The position numbers were made by a program, and so were the translations under genes. Shown piece after piece: positions 13,395 through 26,545 of a stretch of 64,000 nucleotides of DNA. The notes under the pieces are model-generated. The model did no database searches. It was given only the letters and a program-made list of their open reading frames with translations, and was not told the origin of the DNA. Position 1 is the stretch's first letter. Each line of letters starts with the position of its first letter. This DNA is from Otis tarda (taxonomy: Eukaryota; Chordata; Aves; Otidiformes; Otididae), in NCBI GenBank assembly GCA_026413225.1, contig CM048553.1, positions 144,311,190 to 144,375,189 on the forward strand. Direction: 5' to 3'.

Positions 13395-14165
13395 TGTCAT
13401 TTTGACACCTGTGGGGAAGTTCTCTAGAAGGTGCAGGAAGGCTGCTGTTACAGTCCTTCAAAACCATCTCCTCTTCAGGCTGAAGAAGCTCTATTCTCTT
13501 AGCCTATTCTCTTAGCCCCTTCTCATAGCCCCTGCCTACGTTGGTGGCCCTTTACTGGAGTAGTTTTTGTTATTGATATCTTTTTTTTTTTTTTTTTTTT
13601 TATACTGAAAGGGACTGGAGGGGAGGAGGACAGGCATGCTAGAGTTAGTATTCCAAAAGCAGTCTGAGCAGCAAGTTAAGGAAAATAGCTACTTATTTCT
13701 GGTGCTTTCTCTGCTGGGTGTGCTCGTATTAATACAGCTGAGGATGCTGTTGGCCCTCCTTGTGGCCAGAGCACGCTGCTGGCTTGCATTCAATGTGCTG
13801 CCTACCAAGATTCCCAAGTTTTTGCAGCAGAGCTTCTCCCTGGCGGGACAGCGCCAACCTGTGCAACACAAGGGGCTCTTCCTTCCCGTCCAGAGCACTG
13901 TTGTCCTGTTTGTTTCTTAAGGTTCCTGTCAGTTTCTTCCTCCAGGCTGTCCAGGTGCCTCTGAATAACAACCCTGCCCTACAGTATGTTGACTGGTTCC
14001 CCCAGTTCAGTGTTGTCTGCAAACCTAATGCAATACACTTGTCCAGTAAGATGTTTACTGGAGCAGTAGGTATAACTTCACATACACAGGTTAGCAGAGC
14101 AGTTGTAGCGCATAAGTCTGCTCCGTGTTTAGGATAAGCTGACTCTGACCTCTTGGAGAAATGAG
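13395..14165 (-). mobile_element. Diverged CR1 LINE fragment, minus strand
   Basis: On the minus strand the order fits CR1. The part at 14000-14030 resembles the complement of the FADD-containing region (AGTGTTGTCTGCAAAC). Next to it is a block resembling CCAGGCTGTCCAGGTGCCTC. The part near 13460-13500 resembles the [12 protein letters not shown] region (CTCCTCTTCAGGCTGAAGAA). A 21-base T run (13581-13601) interrupts it. No intact frame remains. Borders and subfamily are uncertain. Confidence 0.6.
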
Positions 14166-17100
14166 GTACCATTGGCTTAAGTCTGATAAGGCAAAGTATA
14201 AATTCTAAAGATGTCTAAGAATAACTTTGCATTGCTGCTTGATGGTCAAACTGCTTATGTGGTATTGTGTAGATTTGAAGATGTATACAACTAAATGTCC
14301 TTAAATTTCTGAAAGAGGTGGACGTAATTATTAATTGGAAAAGTCTACTTCCATTGCTGTCTCAGTAGAGCAGTCATGATTTTTACAAGTTTTCATTAAT
14401 ATACATCTGGTCTGCAGAGAGGCTGTATGGTAGGTGTAGATCGCAGTTAGTCCCTAATGTGTTAAACTGTATGTATACATCTTTCAGATGGATCAGGGAA
14501 GGAAGCTTACTGTTGTTAACACGCACTGTGGCGTACTCTGAAAATTGGATGAAGTGCTTCCGTTTACCCTGGATGTGAAATCTTATTTTAGAAGAAAGCC
14601 ATGTGATGCGCATACCAGCAGTGTCATGCATGGAGCTGGCTTTGTCTCCTAGCCATTTGGAGAAGCTACCTGCTTAAATTTGTTTCTATTGAATTGTTTT
14701 TCATCCTGAAATCATGCATTTAATTATTTCTACCTATGCGTTGTGCAACTGACTGGATAGCAGAAAAGAGGGTCATGTGTTAGGGGGATCACAAAATGAA
14801 CTTGGATCAGTACTGAATCTATGTTGCAGAACAAAGCTGTTTTGATGTGTTTGAAGTGCTGATGCAACATTAACAAGGTCTTGGATACATTTAGTTTAGG
14901 GTTTTGGTTGCGAAAAATGTGAACAGAAGAATCATGTGGAGAGTATTGATAAGGATCAAGAGTTCTGAGGGCATCACTTGGTGGGAAAGACTGAATCACA
15001 AAGTAGCAGTTGCTTAGTAAGAGGAGACTGAAGGGGGCATTGTTCGTGACACTTCCTTGGTCTGAAAACTTACGATTTTGACTAGAAAACTGCAGGCTAC
15101 TAGCATCTTGGAGGCTACAATTAGGACCTCTTTGTTTCTGGTTCCTAAGACATCAGAAGATAACAGAAAATAATATTCTGGTAATTAGCGTAAGCATATT
15201 TAAGTGCAGGAGGAGGAGAAGGGTCGATGAGATGGTTGCTTTACTGAGATGTAGCCCCTGCTATTAGGAACCCCAAGTCACCAAGCCTTGTGGAATATAA
15301 ATATTTCCTATTTTAATCTTTCTTGTTTCTTTATGAATAGATTATAAAGATCTAATTGTTACTGAGCTGAACTAATCTAATACAGATGTACTTCCTCTAT
15401 TTTATCAGTTAGAAAGTTGTTTTGTGTGCTGCTAAATACCAATATATTCGAGAATATTTCAGAGAGAGACTACTTTTCTTTCCTTACTTTCTTGTGATTC
15501 AGTTTTTTAAAATCTTTACCCTATATATGCTGCATGGGTTTTTTTAAGATCCTGTGAAAAATTGTGTCCTAGACAAGCATTTAACAAGGTTGCTGCCTCT
15601 GCCTTTTTATGTAAATCTAATGCAATTCTCATTGAGGGGAGTGGGTGATAATCTTTTTCTCATCTTCTTGACCATAGTAAGCTCACTTATATAATTGTAA
15701 ACAATTTACAATGATTGTTGACTTGTCCAGCATACTTGCTTTGTCTCAGAGGGTACTTGTTTGACTTATCAATTTATTCCTCTGGAAAAAGTGATCTTTG
15801 TAATTTCTGTTAACATTGAAATGAATAGAAGATCAGCAGCTGAGAAACATTTTAAGTTGTTTGAGATTTAAGCTTCATGCAGAAAAATAGTACAGCAAAG
15901 GAAAATTTAATTCATTTTGCCCTATGCAGAGCTTGAAAGTGCTCCTAAGTAGTTCTTAGCATGTATCATTGCGTTGTTACTCACAGTACAAATGTTGAAT
16001 TCACTTTACCAGCTCTTATTGCCAGAAGTCCAAAGGATGTGCTACAAGCATCAGCAAATAGAAAAATTAAGGTCTACAGTTCAGCTCAGATGGCGTACTG
16101 AGAAATGAGAAATGTTACTCTTGTCATGTCAATTTGAACTAGCAATGCCACGGGAATATTTTCAGTCAACCAAAATTCAGTGGCACAGGGCCATTCAAAG
16201 GCAATTAGTAGGACCCACTTGCTTACAAGTGTTGCAATTTAACTTCAGTTGTCTTCAAATTTCAGTTGAATAATGCCACTGACTATTATGTCTTTTAAGG
16301 TCAAAGCTGCCTCATTGAAGACTGTATGTTCATAAAACATAATGTTCTTTAAGACCCTTTTCCTATCTTGTATAAATATGTTGGAACAGTAAGCTTGGTT
16401 ATGTTTGATTGTAGTAACCATTCTTACACTTCAGTCATTTAATCTTAAGTTTCTGTATGCATGCATTCAGACTAAATACTGGTCTGGCGTCACTTCGAAC
16501 ACTGCCTTCTGCATCTGTCTCTTAAATCCTAGACAGCTGGAATATTGTCTTGTCACTTGTGAATCTGACATGTACTTTTTCACTTCAGCATTTCAAGCTG
16601 TTGCGGAGGCCCAGTCCTGTGAAACGGTAGTTCAGAAGTAAAGCATCAATACCGATGTTACAAAAGGTCTGGTCTTGTTTCTATCTGAAACAGCACAACT
16701 GGACATCTGATAAGCTAGCACCACAGATCCCCTTGTTAGACAAGTTACTGTTGACTCCTGAGGTTGTGCGCAGCGTGGTTGGTGGTGTCAGGTGTTTCTT
16801 GTACCTGTGGTCTGAGAACATCAGCCTTTGGTAGTCTCACTGGCTTACTGGCAGATGAGGTAGTGATTGTGTGTAATCTAACAAGATGAGCTCAGGTGCA
16901 CCAGAGTTATCATCAGGAAAATAAGTAAAATGAAAAGATGAGACTGATTCTCATTGGTGCTGAGGTCTTTTCAGGCCACCGCATCCTGTACTGGCAGTTG
17001 TTTCTGCTTTCACGTGCTTCCTAGAATTCTAGGGGCACAGGGGTGGCTGAAAGATGTATTTACTTTCCTCTCAAAAATAAATAGCCCACTCAGTCAGCGA

Positions 17101-19799
17101 GAGACAGTTGAAGGCTTTGCAGTGTGCCATCAGGGAAGTTGAATTTGTGTTTCTGCTACTCTGACCCATTTTCACAGTTGAAATATTTCCTAGTTTTGTT
17201 TCTGAGATGCTAGGTGAAATGGACGGGTTCTGCATGAACAGATAGCTCGAGCACTCAGTCTGTGGGCAGAGGTGTGGGGTTTGGTGCCCGTGCCTGGTGC
17301 TTGGCCAGCTGAGTAGTCAGCGCACAGGTAGCTCAGTGCTGCCTGCCTCCATCTCTCCTCTGCTCGGAGGACTTGGGTCACAGCGAGTTGTGGAACACTT
17401 GAACCCTGTATCCGTAGAGTAAGGGGAGGAAACAGTGCTATCACTGAGGGAAGGCATGAAAGCAGACGCTGATGGGAAGGGTAGGAATTTCTGTCTTAGG
17501 TGTGGGAGAAGATGACATTAAAAAAGATCTATGAAAAACAGCAGATTATAAACTCCTGGGGAATTTGTGGTAGGAGTTCTCTTGGCATCTGCTTTCCTCC
17601 AAGGAGCCTCTAACAGGGATATTCCTTCCCCACCCTTACCCACTGGCTACTCTTACTTTCCTGAAGTTACCAGAGTGCTCTGAAGTCTGAAGCAGCAGGT
17701 TCTTCTGCCATGAAGAGCAAATAACTTTCCTTTTATCATTTCTGGCATAAGGAACAGAAGTGGTTATTTGTGCAAGACTTTATTCTGCTGTTTAGTTACT
17801 GGAAACTGAGAAGATAACCTCATCTCTTGAGTGGCACCTGTCTGCAAACTCTTTAGATGGTTATACATGAACTAGTAAGAAGAAAAAGGAAACTTAAATT
17901 TGGGTTAGGAAAAAAAACCACAAACAACACTGGGCTATATACAAATTAAGTGTATATATACATTTGTAGTGTGGGGCTTCTTTTTTTTTTTCTGTCTAAC
18001 AGTGCGGGGCAGGGGAAGAAGATGCTTGTCCTACAATAGGGGTGCTCCATGTATAGATTATTAAGGCACCTGTGGGATCCTAGATGAGATCAGTCATTCT
18101 TCAGCTGCATCCTTTGACTTTTGCTTAATAGTATTTGAACCAGACTGCTGTTAAAAGAAAGTGATTAGGCTGCTGGCAAAGCTTGGATATGGGCTGAAAA
18201 ATTTGGAACAGCTACAGTCTAGCAGCTGTTGCGGTTTCTCAGTAGCTTGCCAAGGAGGCACCTGTTGTATTGCAAGGTCAGGTAGAAACTTTAGTAACAA
18301 AATATTTGACCCGGAAAAGGAGAATGTTGGGTACTGTTAGTCTACACACAAAGTTCTAGTGTATTTTATTCATTACTGAGTTGGCTTAACTTCCCCGAGA
18401 GATGTTTGTAGAGTCTTTATTAACTATTAATGTAATCAGAAATAAGTTTCCTTTAGATAGTTTTTTAAAAGCTCCAATGAGTAAATAAGGGAAGAAATAC
18501 CTTTTAATGTACTGAATGACCATAGCAGGATGCAGAATGGGAGTGCTGAGATTTTCAGAATTTCTAGAAACTTTTTAAAAATAGGCTTCAAGTCTTGACT
18601 GTCATTCATAGCTATAAAAACTTACCATAATTAATACCATCCATAGATCAATTTTCATGTTGTAGGTATGAGAACATTCTCCCTCAGACCTCTTTCAATA
18701 TATGAGAGAAGTAGAATTAGTCCAATGTTTATTTGCTTGTTATATATAAAACATCCCAGGAGAGTACTTATGTTGAATGTGGCAGAAATCACTTTTATTG
18801 TTGCCCTTTGTAGCTTACCCAGTATAACAGATGTAAGATATTTGCAGAGGTGTTTTGTGTGTGTGTATTTTTTTCTTATTTTTTGACACTGCAGAACTCC
18901 CTGTGTATTTTGCGCTAGATTCCCGCCCCCCCGCGCCCCCATATCTTCATTGTTTCAGCTGTCCCTGTAGAAATTGGGAGAGAGGGGTATATGAAACTTG
19001 TATTTGTCTAGTCTCTTCCAGTGTTGCAGTCAGGATGCCAATTAAAAATAGTAATGTACAGAAGTTGCTGTCAATTTATAGCAAGTTTTCTTAGTACCTC
19101 AGATGAGGCATAAATAGATTTATAGCATGTTTTCTATTCTCAATCTAGCCATGCTAAAATATTTTAAAAGAAAATATTTTGAAAGGTTTGGTTTTTTCTA
19201 TTAAATTTGAAATAGTTGACTAAATAGATTCAGTTACGGTAACAGAAATTTGAATGCATCAAAATGGGAGTATAACTAATCTCATTGTAGCACGAAAACC
19301 TAACATTTCATTCGTGTAAGTATCTTGGGCTCCTTAGTAGTGGATATTTAACTGTTGAAGTTAAAGGCTTTGTGGCAGAGACTTAACTTCTTAAGAGACT
19401 CATCTCAAAAAATGCATGCGTGTATATAAATGGATATGTTAAAAGCCCCCACTTTTCTAGAGATATAGAATTAAATGTTTTCTGTTGCATCATGTAAGCA
19501 CACTTTGCATTGTCTTTTTCATAAATATAAAGCCAATTAGTATCAAGAAGTAGAGTGTACTTCAGGTACAAATTTTTGGTGTTTTGGCTTGTGAAATGAA
19601 AGTCATCAAAATACAATACCCCAATAAAAAGAAGAGTTCTTAACTTGTGTTATTTGTTTAGAATCTTTATGGTTTGTGCATGGACTGTATGTGTTTGCTA
19701 CAGACAGGATAATTGTCAAGTTAAACACTAATATTCTTTGTTTTACAAAAAAAAAAAGCTTTAAATACTCTGCACTTATCAAGCAGCATTTAGACAAAA

Positions 19800-20215
19800 A
19801 ATGCCAGCTGATTAGATCAAAGGTATAAGAGCTCTAGACCCGTCTCCCCTTTAGCCAAAAGCCACTGGGTACAAGATAAAACCAATTAAACACAGTAGTT
19901 CCAGAAATGTTGCTTGCCTGGTGGCGTCAATCTCCTATTTACTGCTCTTTCATTAATAGCTTCCTGGATAGCAGCCAGTGCTTATGCAGCTAATCGATTC
20001 CCAGTTATCAATGGTTTATGTTGGTCAAATTCTGAGAGCGTTGCAGAGGAACGAGGTCCCTGTTCTAGCAGCCGGTTGTCTGTCAGACAGGCACCAGGAG
20101 CAAACTGTGTAACTGGTAAATTGGATGTCTGCCCACGGGGCTGCAGTCAGCAGCCTGTGACAATACCGAGAGAGGAGAATGAACTTAACGCGCACGTTGC
20201 CTCAATTTTTTTCAG
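19800..20215. promoter_or_regulatory. CpG-enriched block adjoining exon 2, possible enhancer
   Basis: About 416 bases directly before exon 2 differ from the surrounding intron: roughly eleven CpG dinucleotides, more balanced base composition and no repeat signature. It contains a TCF/LEF-type motif, ATCAAAGG (19816-19823), and a palindromic AATCGATT (19992-19999) of the ATCGAT type bound by CUT/ONECUT proteins. One frame is open from 19914 into exon 2, but it is not the OXR1 frame. The role as an enhancer is inferred from composition and motifs only. Confidence 0.35.
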
Positions 20216-20298
20216 ACACTGGCCAGAAGAAGACCCCAGACAAGAAAGATGGGCGACGAATGTCTTTTCAAAAGCCTAAAGGGACTATTGAATATTCT
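20216..20298 (+). CDS. OXR1: OXR1 coding exon 2
   Basis: This 83-nt exon completes the Asp codon split with exon 1, then encodes 27 residues, TGQKKTPDKKDGRRMSFQKP followed by KGTIEYS, which is the conserved start of the OXR1 core. It is flanked by TTTTTTTCAG and GTAAGT, both strong sites. It ends in phase 0. GTIEYS begins the LysM fold that exon 3 continues. The basic KKDGRR stretch could act in nuclear targeting or nucleic acid contact, but that is inference. Long isoforms should splice their own upstream exons to this same acceptor. Confidence 0.96.
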
Positions 20299-22049
20299 GT
20301 AAGTTACTGCTTTGTTGTTAGAATGTCATGGCATAGCCAGTGCAGACTTAAAGTTTAATTGCAAAATATAATCGAAACAGTAATATGCATTGCCTTGAAT
20401 CTTAGAATTCTGTGTATCTGATAGCTTATTTTAACAGGAATTAAATCTGGAAATAGCTAATGGTACTTGAATAATACTTTTTTTTTGCTTGTGGGTTTTT
20501 TTTCCTTAATTTTTTTTTCTTAAAAAAACAAGCTGATCAATCTGATTGTTTAGGTAATTAGTTAGAAACAGTAAATAACATTTAATTATAAAATCATATG
20601 CAAGTTCTCTGCTTTCAGCATTATTAATAAACTGTTGACATCAGGAGAAATAACAAAATTAAGTTTGGGGAGAGAGGGAAGCTATATCGTGCTACTGACC
20701 TTCTGGCATTCTCCTAATATTTTTCGTACATCTCTGCCTTTTACTGTAAGATCTGTTTCTGCAGCAGTATCTGAAAATGGAGCCTTTCTCTGCCTGTTCT
20801 GTTCTTGAAATGACCCTCAAACTGTGCTGCAGTCAGCTTTTCACATTTGTGGTTACTAAGGGAAACTGAAGTGAGAAGTAACTGTCTTCTGTTATATACT
20901 GGAAATATAATTAAGCCCTATAAATAGTACTTGGAGAGTTGACATTAAAATAAAGTCTGTCACAGATATGTTTGAATGCTTTTGAAGCTGGATGTGATAG
21001 AATAAAAATGAGAACTTCTTTATAAAAGGTCTTTACTCATCCTCTTGGTGTTCTCTTATTGCAAGAATAAGAGATATGGAGGAGACTTAACTCTTAATGT
21101 TACGTTAAGCCAAGCTGTGATATGGTTTAAATGCTGAGAAGGCTGTGGTAGTCATTTGGAGAGAGGCAGAGGATGTGTGTGTTGGAGCAAGAAGCGCCTC
21201 ATTAGTGTGGCTTATATTGAGAACTGTAATATAGTTCTGGCCTATACAGATTCATACTTGAAGTTCTTCTTGGACTTTCTTGAGGTTGAAAGTCAAAAAA
21301 TAAATTTCTGCAGCTTAGGTTCTAGTAGCTGAAGAATGGTAAAGTAAATGTGACTTGTTTCTATTACATTAACCCTATTTCATCTGAAGTAATTGGAAGA
21401 AAGGCCCAGGTGTAACTGTAAAACTGGAGTTCCTCTTCAGTCAGTAAATCCCTTAGCTTCTGTCTTGCCATCAAGTGCATGCCTTTACCTTGGTATGAAA
21501 GATTTCAGGCTGAGCTAAAGCACTATGCTTTCCTTGTTAAAATTAGCTTGTTTGTGTCAAGTTGTCCTGTACTTCTGCAGGTTTTTGTGTTCCAGTAGGT
21601 GGGGTTTTAGTTACAAAAATAACTTTCTTAATACCTACTAAATTGTGTCACTTCCTTGTGAGTCAAAAAGAGGATTCACAGGTATCAAAGCCTTTTTTGT
21701 CTTTAAGCTTAGCCTGACTTCTAAAGGAAGCCTGTTGTGTGTATGGAACATGGTGCATTTCAGCTTCACAACGCAGTATTCTGTCTGGTCTTGCTGTACC
21801 TCTCACTTGTGAAGTACTTAAGTAACATGAAGTTTTTAGATCTTTCAGTTATGTGTCGTGCACATATGTCTTAATAGAATACACAGATCTGACCTTTAGG
21901 AACCAAGGTTCTGTTCACTATGTGAATAGGAGAGGTCTGGTAACTATTGTGGTAATTTACTACTGTTACTACTTAAGACTTTATACCATTTGGAGAGATT
22001 AACTTATGTCTGGTTTCTGCCTTAATCCTAGTACCTCTCAAAGGAACAA

Positions 22050-22107
22050 TACACGCATGTGTACACACGCGCACACACACGTATATTTATATGTCTGTAT
22101 GTGTTGC
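22050..22107. repeat. Imperfect CA/TG and TA simple repeat
   Basis: Alternating purine-pyrimidine sequence with ACACACAC and GTATATTTATATG segments. It is imperfect and probably only weakly polymorphic. Confidence 0.7.
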
Positions 22108-24770
22108 TGCTTTGAGAAGTAGTAGAAGGATGAAGGCGGAAACCAGACTCCCCCTGGTATTGTTGAAAAGTTAGTGGAGTTCTTGGCTCTGTTGTTTTTT
22201 AATAATAATTTAATGTGTTTGTTTTTCCAGTGGTTTTAGGAGGGAAGGGCTTATTTGTATGCCTGAAGTTGAGAGTGAGATGGAATCTCACTGATGCAAA
22301 CTATGGGTTTTTAAAGTGAAATGCACTTCTCATGAGAATTTATTAAAAAAGAAAATCATGCATTTGGAGACAAATAAACAATAAAATATATTTTGTCTTT
22401 AAAGATAAAGCCAAGATATTTACCTTAGGCCCCCCCGCACTAAACAAAACCACGACAGCTGTTAATGTCAAAGATTTTAATCTAAAATTCCTAAAGCATA
22501 AAACTTAGAACTACTGTTCTGTATGTACCACCAGCAAGAAGATGTCAACAGATGTGGTACTAAGTGAAGGAGGCAAGTCCTAAGTTTACCCAGGCTAGCA
22601 GGTTTAAAAGAGTGTCACTAAGTTAATTTTTGATGACTGCCTCTAAAAGATACAGAAAACCACCTCTAGACAGTAAACAGATTTTTTTTTTTTCAGTTAC
22701 CATATTTTCTCTTCTTCTGAATGTCAGTCAACAGATTAGACTCAAATTGATATTATCTGTTATTTCAGAATTCACAACTGGGCCCCAAGCCAATTGTTTT
22801 CCCCTTCTGCACACAGGTGATGGATGTGAACAGGCGCGAAGGACCAACAGAGCTAATAGTTTAGGTGAATTATTGTTACTAGCTAGAACTTTGAATCCTT
22901 TTTATGTTGTGAAAATAGCATTTTTGTGTTGCTTATTGGACATCATTATATTATCATTGCATTAGAAGTATTTTGTGTTGCATGTTGCATAAACACAACC
23001 AGTGTCTGCCTGCAGGTAAGAGGCAGCTACAGATAAATAACGGAGCATAAGCAGACAGTGTTGGGCACTGATTACCAACGATACAGATGTGGTAGCAGTT
23101 GCATGACTGCAGCAAACGCCTTCTAACCCCTCTTCCTTTTGGGGAGAAAAAGGAAATAATTGTGGCTATTTACAGTTAGTTTGTTGGGGGTTTCTTTGGT
23201 GGTTTGTTTGGTTTTGTTTTGTTTTTCCTCTCAAGTGCAATAGACTATACAGGAAAAGCACTTCTTGCTGGGGAAAGAAAAAAAAAAACAAACTAACAAA
23301 AAAAAAAGTGAGCGAGGGAGGCAGATAATCTGATTTATCTGTGTGGGAAGCTCCAATGTAAGACTTCCCTTTGCTTTAACTCTGGGGATTGAAGACTGTG
23401 TTCTTCACCTGAAATAGCAGATAAGCACCGTAACACAGAGTATGTTGTCCAGACCATGAGAAGTGCCCAATAGCAACTTATGAAGGTCACACAAGCCTGT
23501 ATAATAGACTGGAGTATTAAGACTGAGTTTTAAGCCAGACTCCTCTGTCTTGACCTGCTAGTCTTCCTGCCCTGTTATCTTTTCCCAGTTGTTTAGTAGT
23601 AGGTCCAACATCTGGAAAATGGATCTTGACTCTTGTTTTTGTTTTAGTTAGAAACTGGTTCTCCGTATACCGAGAACAAAACTGCAGGGGCTTCTGAAAT
23701 CAGTTTTTCAAGTTAAAAGAAGGAGGAATTTTTGATTCTTTCTTAGCTCAAGAGGTGTGAGTGGCATGTGTTCTCATGGTGATTATCAAACAGGTGAAAG
23801 TTCGCTAGACTTTGAACCCACATGAATACTTGGGATTTCTTGTTGTAATGACTTGTTGAACATGTTTGTTTTGAGAGCAGATAAATGGTAAGTATCTGCT
23901 AGTATCTTTGTAGAATAACTGTAGATTTCACTTGGCTACAGAGTGCTAAAGGCTCTCTCTTCTGGTTCAACTGGTTTTATGGCTGTTGTAAGCCTTTACA
24001 CGCTCTTTAGACTGCTACTACACGCTTAGTGTTTTTTGGTTTTTTGTTTGGTTGGTGGTTTTTTTTTTTTCCCTCTTTGGTGCTTCCATTTCAAAGCCAG
24101 GGATTCTGCTGTTGTCTGACTGACAGTTTTGGGGAATTTAGAAAACGTGGCTCATAATAATGAGATACGACTTTATTTGTTGTATCTTTCACCTAATTCT
24201 AAAATTATTTTTGAAGTTGGTTTTGTGATATTTACAAGTTCTGCTTGTTGCATGTTATAGAAATTAGGTCTATTAACAATTAGTTAATATAGTCATAATC
24301 TGATATTTCTAAAGGCTTGAGTACGACACCAAAGTTGTTGTGTCCTCTTCTCCCGCGTGTACTCAATCCTCCTTCTAGTCTTCCCATCTCTTTAATTGTG
24401 TTAGTTCCTTTTAATACTCTTAAACTATTGTTTTATTTTTTCTGGTTCTTGAACAGCTAGTCTTGAAATACTTAAAAACAAACAAAAAAATCTTTCTGCA
24501 CTCTGATTCATATGTATTCAGTGTATAATTTTTAATGGAAGAATGAGTGAACTCCAGTTACTGAGATGCAATGACAGTGAAGTTAATTAAAATATCTATA
24601 GAGAATTTGGTTTTAAATTGGGTTTTCAGATAACTTTGGCTGCTAATCTGATAGAAATGAAGGAAGTTTGAACCATAGTCAGCTCTGAAGCTGTTTGTCT
24701 ACTGAGTGCACACAAGCACACCTGCAAACATGGGTATGTAAGTAGTGTTCTGCCAGTGGGAAAGGGGTAA

Positions 24771-24811
24771 TGGGATGTACCTCTCTGTTCAGTGGGATGT
24801 ACCTCTGCTCA
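24771..24811. repeat. Tandem duplication, about 22 bp
   Basis: TGGGATGTACCTCT occurs twice, 22 bases apart, each followed by a similar tail (CTGTTCAG and GCTCA). Confidence 0.85.
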
Positions 24812-25574
24812 AATCGGGCACAATGATTTGAAGACAGTGTTTGATTTGAGATTATTGGAAAAGGAAGATAGAAGGTGTGAATCTTAAGTGGCTCTTTCTG
24901 TATCTAGTCATATTGGTAAAAACTGACTTTAGCTAACTTAAAATTTTAGACTTATTTTATATGTATGTAAGGTAGAAGTAACGAGGTGATAAGGCCTTAT
25001 GTGTCTTATCTCTGTATAAGAGAGTTGATGACTAAAAGCTCTTGCTACTGAGTATGGAAAAGCTGATTATATTTTAAGAAGCTCTTTTTCAACAAAAGTT
25101 ATTGTACAAAGCAGAATTTGTATGCATTAAACAACGTGATCTTGAATAAACAATTCTTGTTTTCTTTTTATGCTTTCGTTAATCAGTATCTTTCAATCTT
25201 TATATTCAAGTCAGTATACTGAAGGAAGCAAAGTATTGAACCACTTCAAAGAACCACCTGACCTGCTCAAGTCCATTTCCAATTGTTTTGGGGAATAAAA
25301 TAGTGGTTTTGCATGGTTGGTTATTTTTCAGAGGTTTACTTGTATTTGAATAGATCTTGCCATTATGTTAAAATCATGAAGCAATGTAATGACTGTTAAT
25401 CATCCCTCTCTCCCCTGAAAAAGGGAAATTTTCCCATGAAAATTCAACATGGTGCTTTAATATCCAAATATTTATATAAAATTCTTAATATTCAGGAGTA
25501 TTTAAATAGCTACATGCATAATATATAGAAAGTTTGTTTCCTGTGAAAGAAAGAATGACTTGTTGCTCTTTTCC

Positions 25575-26545
25575 ATAGAATCATAGAATGGTTTGGGTTG
25601 GAAGGGACCTTCAAAGGTCATCTAGTCCAACCACCCTGCAAGGAGCAGGGACATCTTTGACTAGGTCAGGTTGCTCAGAGCCCCATCCAACCTGGCCTTG
25701 AATGTTTCCAGGGATGGGACACCTACCACCTCCCTGGGCAACCTGTGCCAGTGTTCCGCTACCTTCCTTGTAAAAAATTTTTTCCTTATATCCAGTCTAA
25801 ATCTACCCTCTTTTAGTTTAAAACTATTACCCCTTCTCCTATCACAACAGACCCTGCTGAAGAGTTACTCCCCATCTTTCCTGTAGACCCACTTAGGTAA
25901 TGGAAGGCTGCTATAAGGTCTTTCTGGAGCCGCCTCTTCTCCAGGCTAAACAGGCCCAACTCTCTCAGCCTGTCCTCATAGGAGAAGCACTCCAGCCCTC
26001 TAATCATCTTCATGGCCCTCCTCTGGACCCTCTCCAACAGGTCCATGTCCTTCTTATGGGGGCTCCAGAGCTGAATGCAGTACTCCAGGTGGGGTCTCAT
26101 AAGAGTGGAGTAGAGGGGCAGAATCATTTCCCTTGACCTGCTGGCCACTCTCCTCTTGATGCAGCCCAGGGTGTGGTTGGCTTTCTGGGCTGCAAGCACA
26201 CATTGATGGCTCATGTCTAGCTTTTCATCCACCAGTACCCTGAAGTCTTTTGTGGCAGGGCTGCACTCAATCTCTTCATCCCCCAGCCGATATTTGTACC
26301 AGGGTTTGCTGTGACCCATGTGCAGGACTTTGCACTTGGCCTTGTTGAACCTCATGAGGTTTGCATGGGCCCACTTCTCGAGCTTGCCCAGGTCCCTCTG
26401 GAAGGGATGGCATCCCGTCCCTCAGACATGTGGACTGCACCACTCAGCTTGGTGTCATCTGCAAACTTGCTGAGGGTATACTCAATCCCACTGTTTGTGT
26501 CATTGGTGGAGATGTTAAACAGTACTGGTCCCAGTATGGATCTTG
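25575..26545 (-). mobile_element. CR1 LINE, 5'-truncated, minus strand, partly open RT
   Basis: The 3' end lies at 25575 with the CR1 ATTCTATGATTCTATGG tail read on the minus strand. Upstream is the C-terminal part of the reverse transcriptase. The FADD motif, which carries the polymerase catalytic aspartates, is encoded at 26465-26454. A frame of 180 codons is open from 26355 to 25813, with family-typical segments such as [19 protein letters not shown] and [14 protein letters not shown]. The endonuclease and most of the polymerase are missing, so the copy is dead on arrival. It is less decayed than the other CR1 fragments here, so it is probably the youngest. Confidence 0.95.

Larger units (their letters stand above)
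7348..20215 (+). other. OXR1: OXR1 intron 1
   Basis: This is a GT-AG intron of about 12.9 kb. The first 250 bases belong to the CpG island. The rest is AT-rich and holds CR1 fragments (about 10.4-10.9, 11.8-12.5 and 13.4-14.2 kb), poly-T runs (8828-8844, 10027-10044, 13581-13601) and, next to exon 2, a CpG-enriched block listed separately. No further exon was recognised. Confidence 0.85.

Noticed and set aside
19914-20279. 121-codon open frame running into exon 2
   Set aside because: It reads exon 2 in the wrong frame, giving an unfamiliar peptide instead of the conserved TGQKK segment. I kept the block only as a possible regulatory element.
22630-22965. 111-codon open frame in intron 2
   Set aside because: Unfamiliar peptide crossing a T run, with no splice or promoter support.
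25813-26355. 180-codon minus-strand frame considered as a host gene
   Set aside because: It is the C-terminal part of CR1 reverse transcriptase in a 5'-truncated LINE copy.
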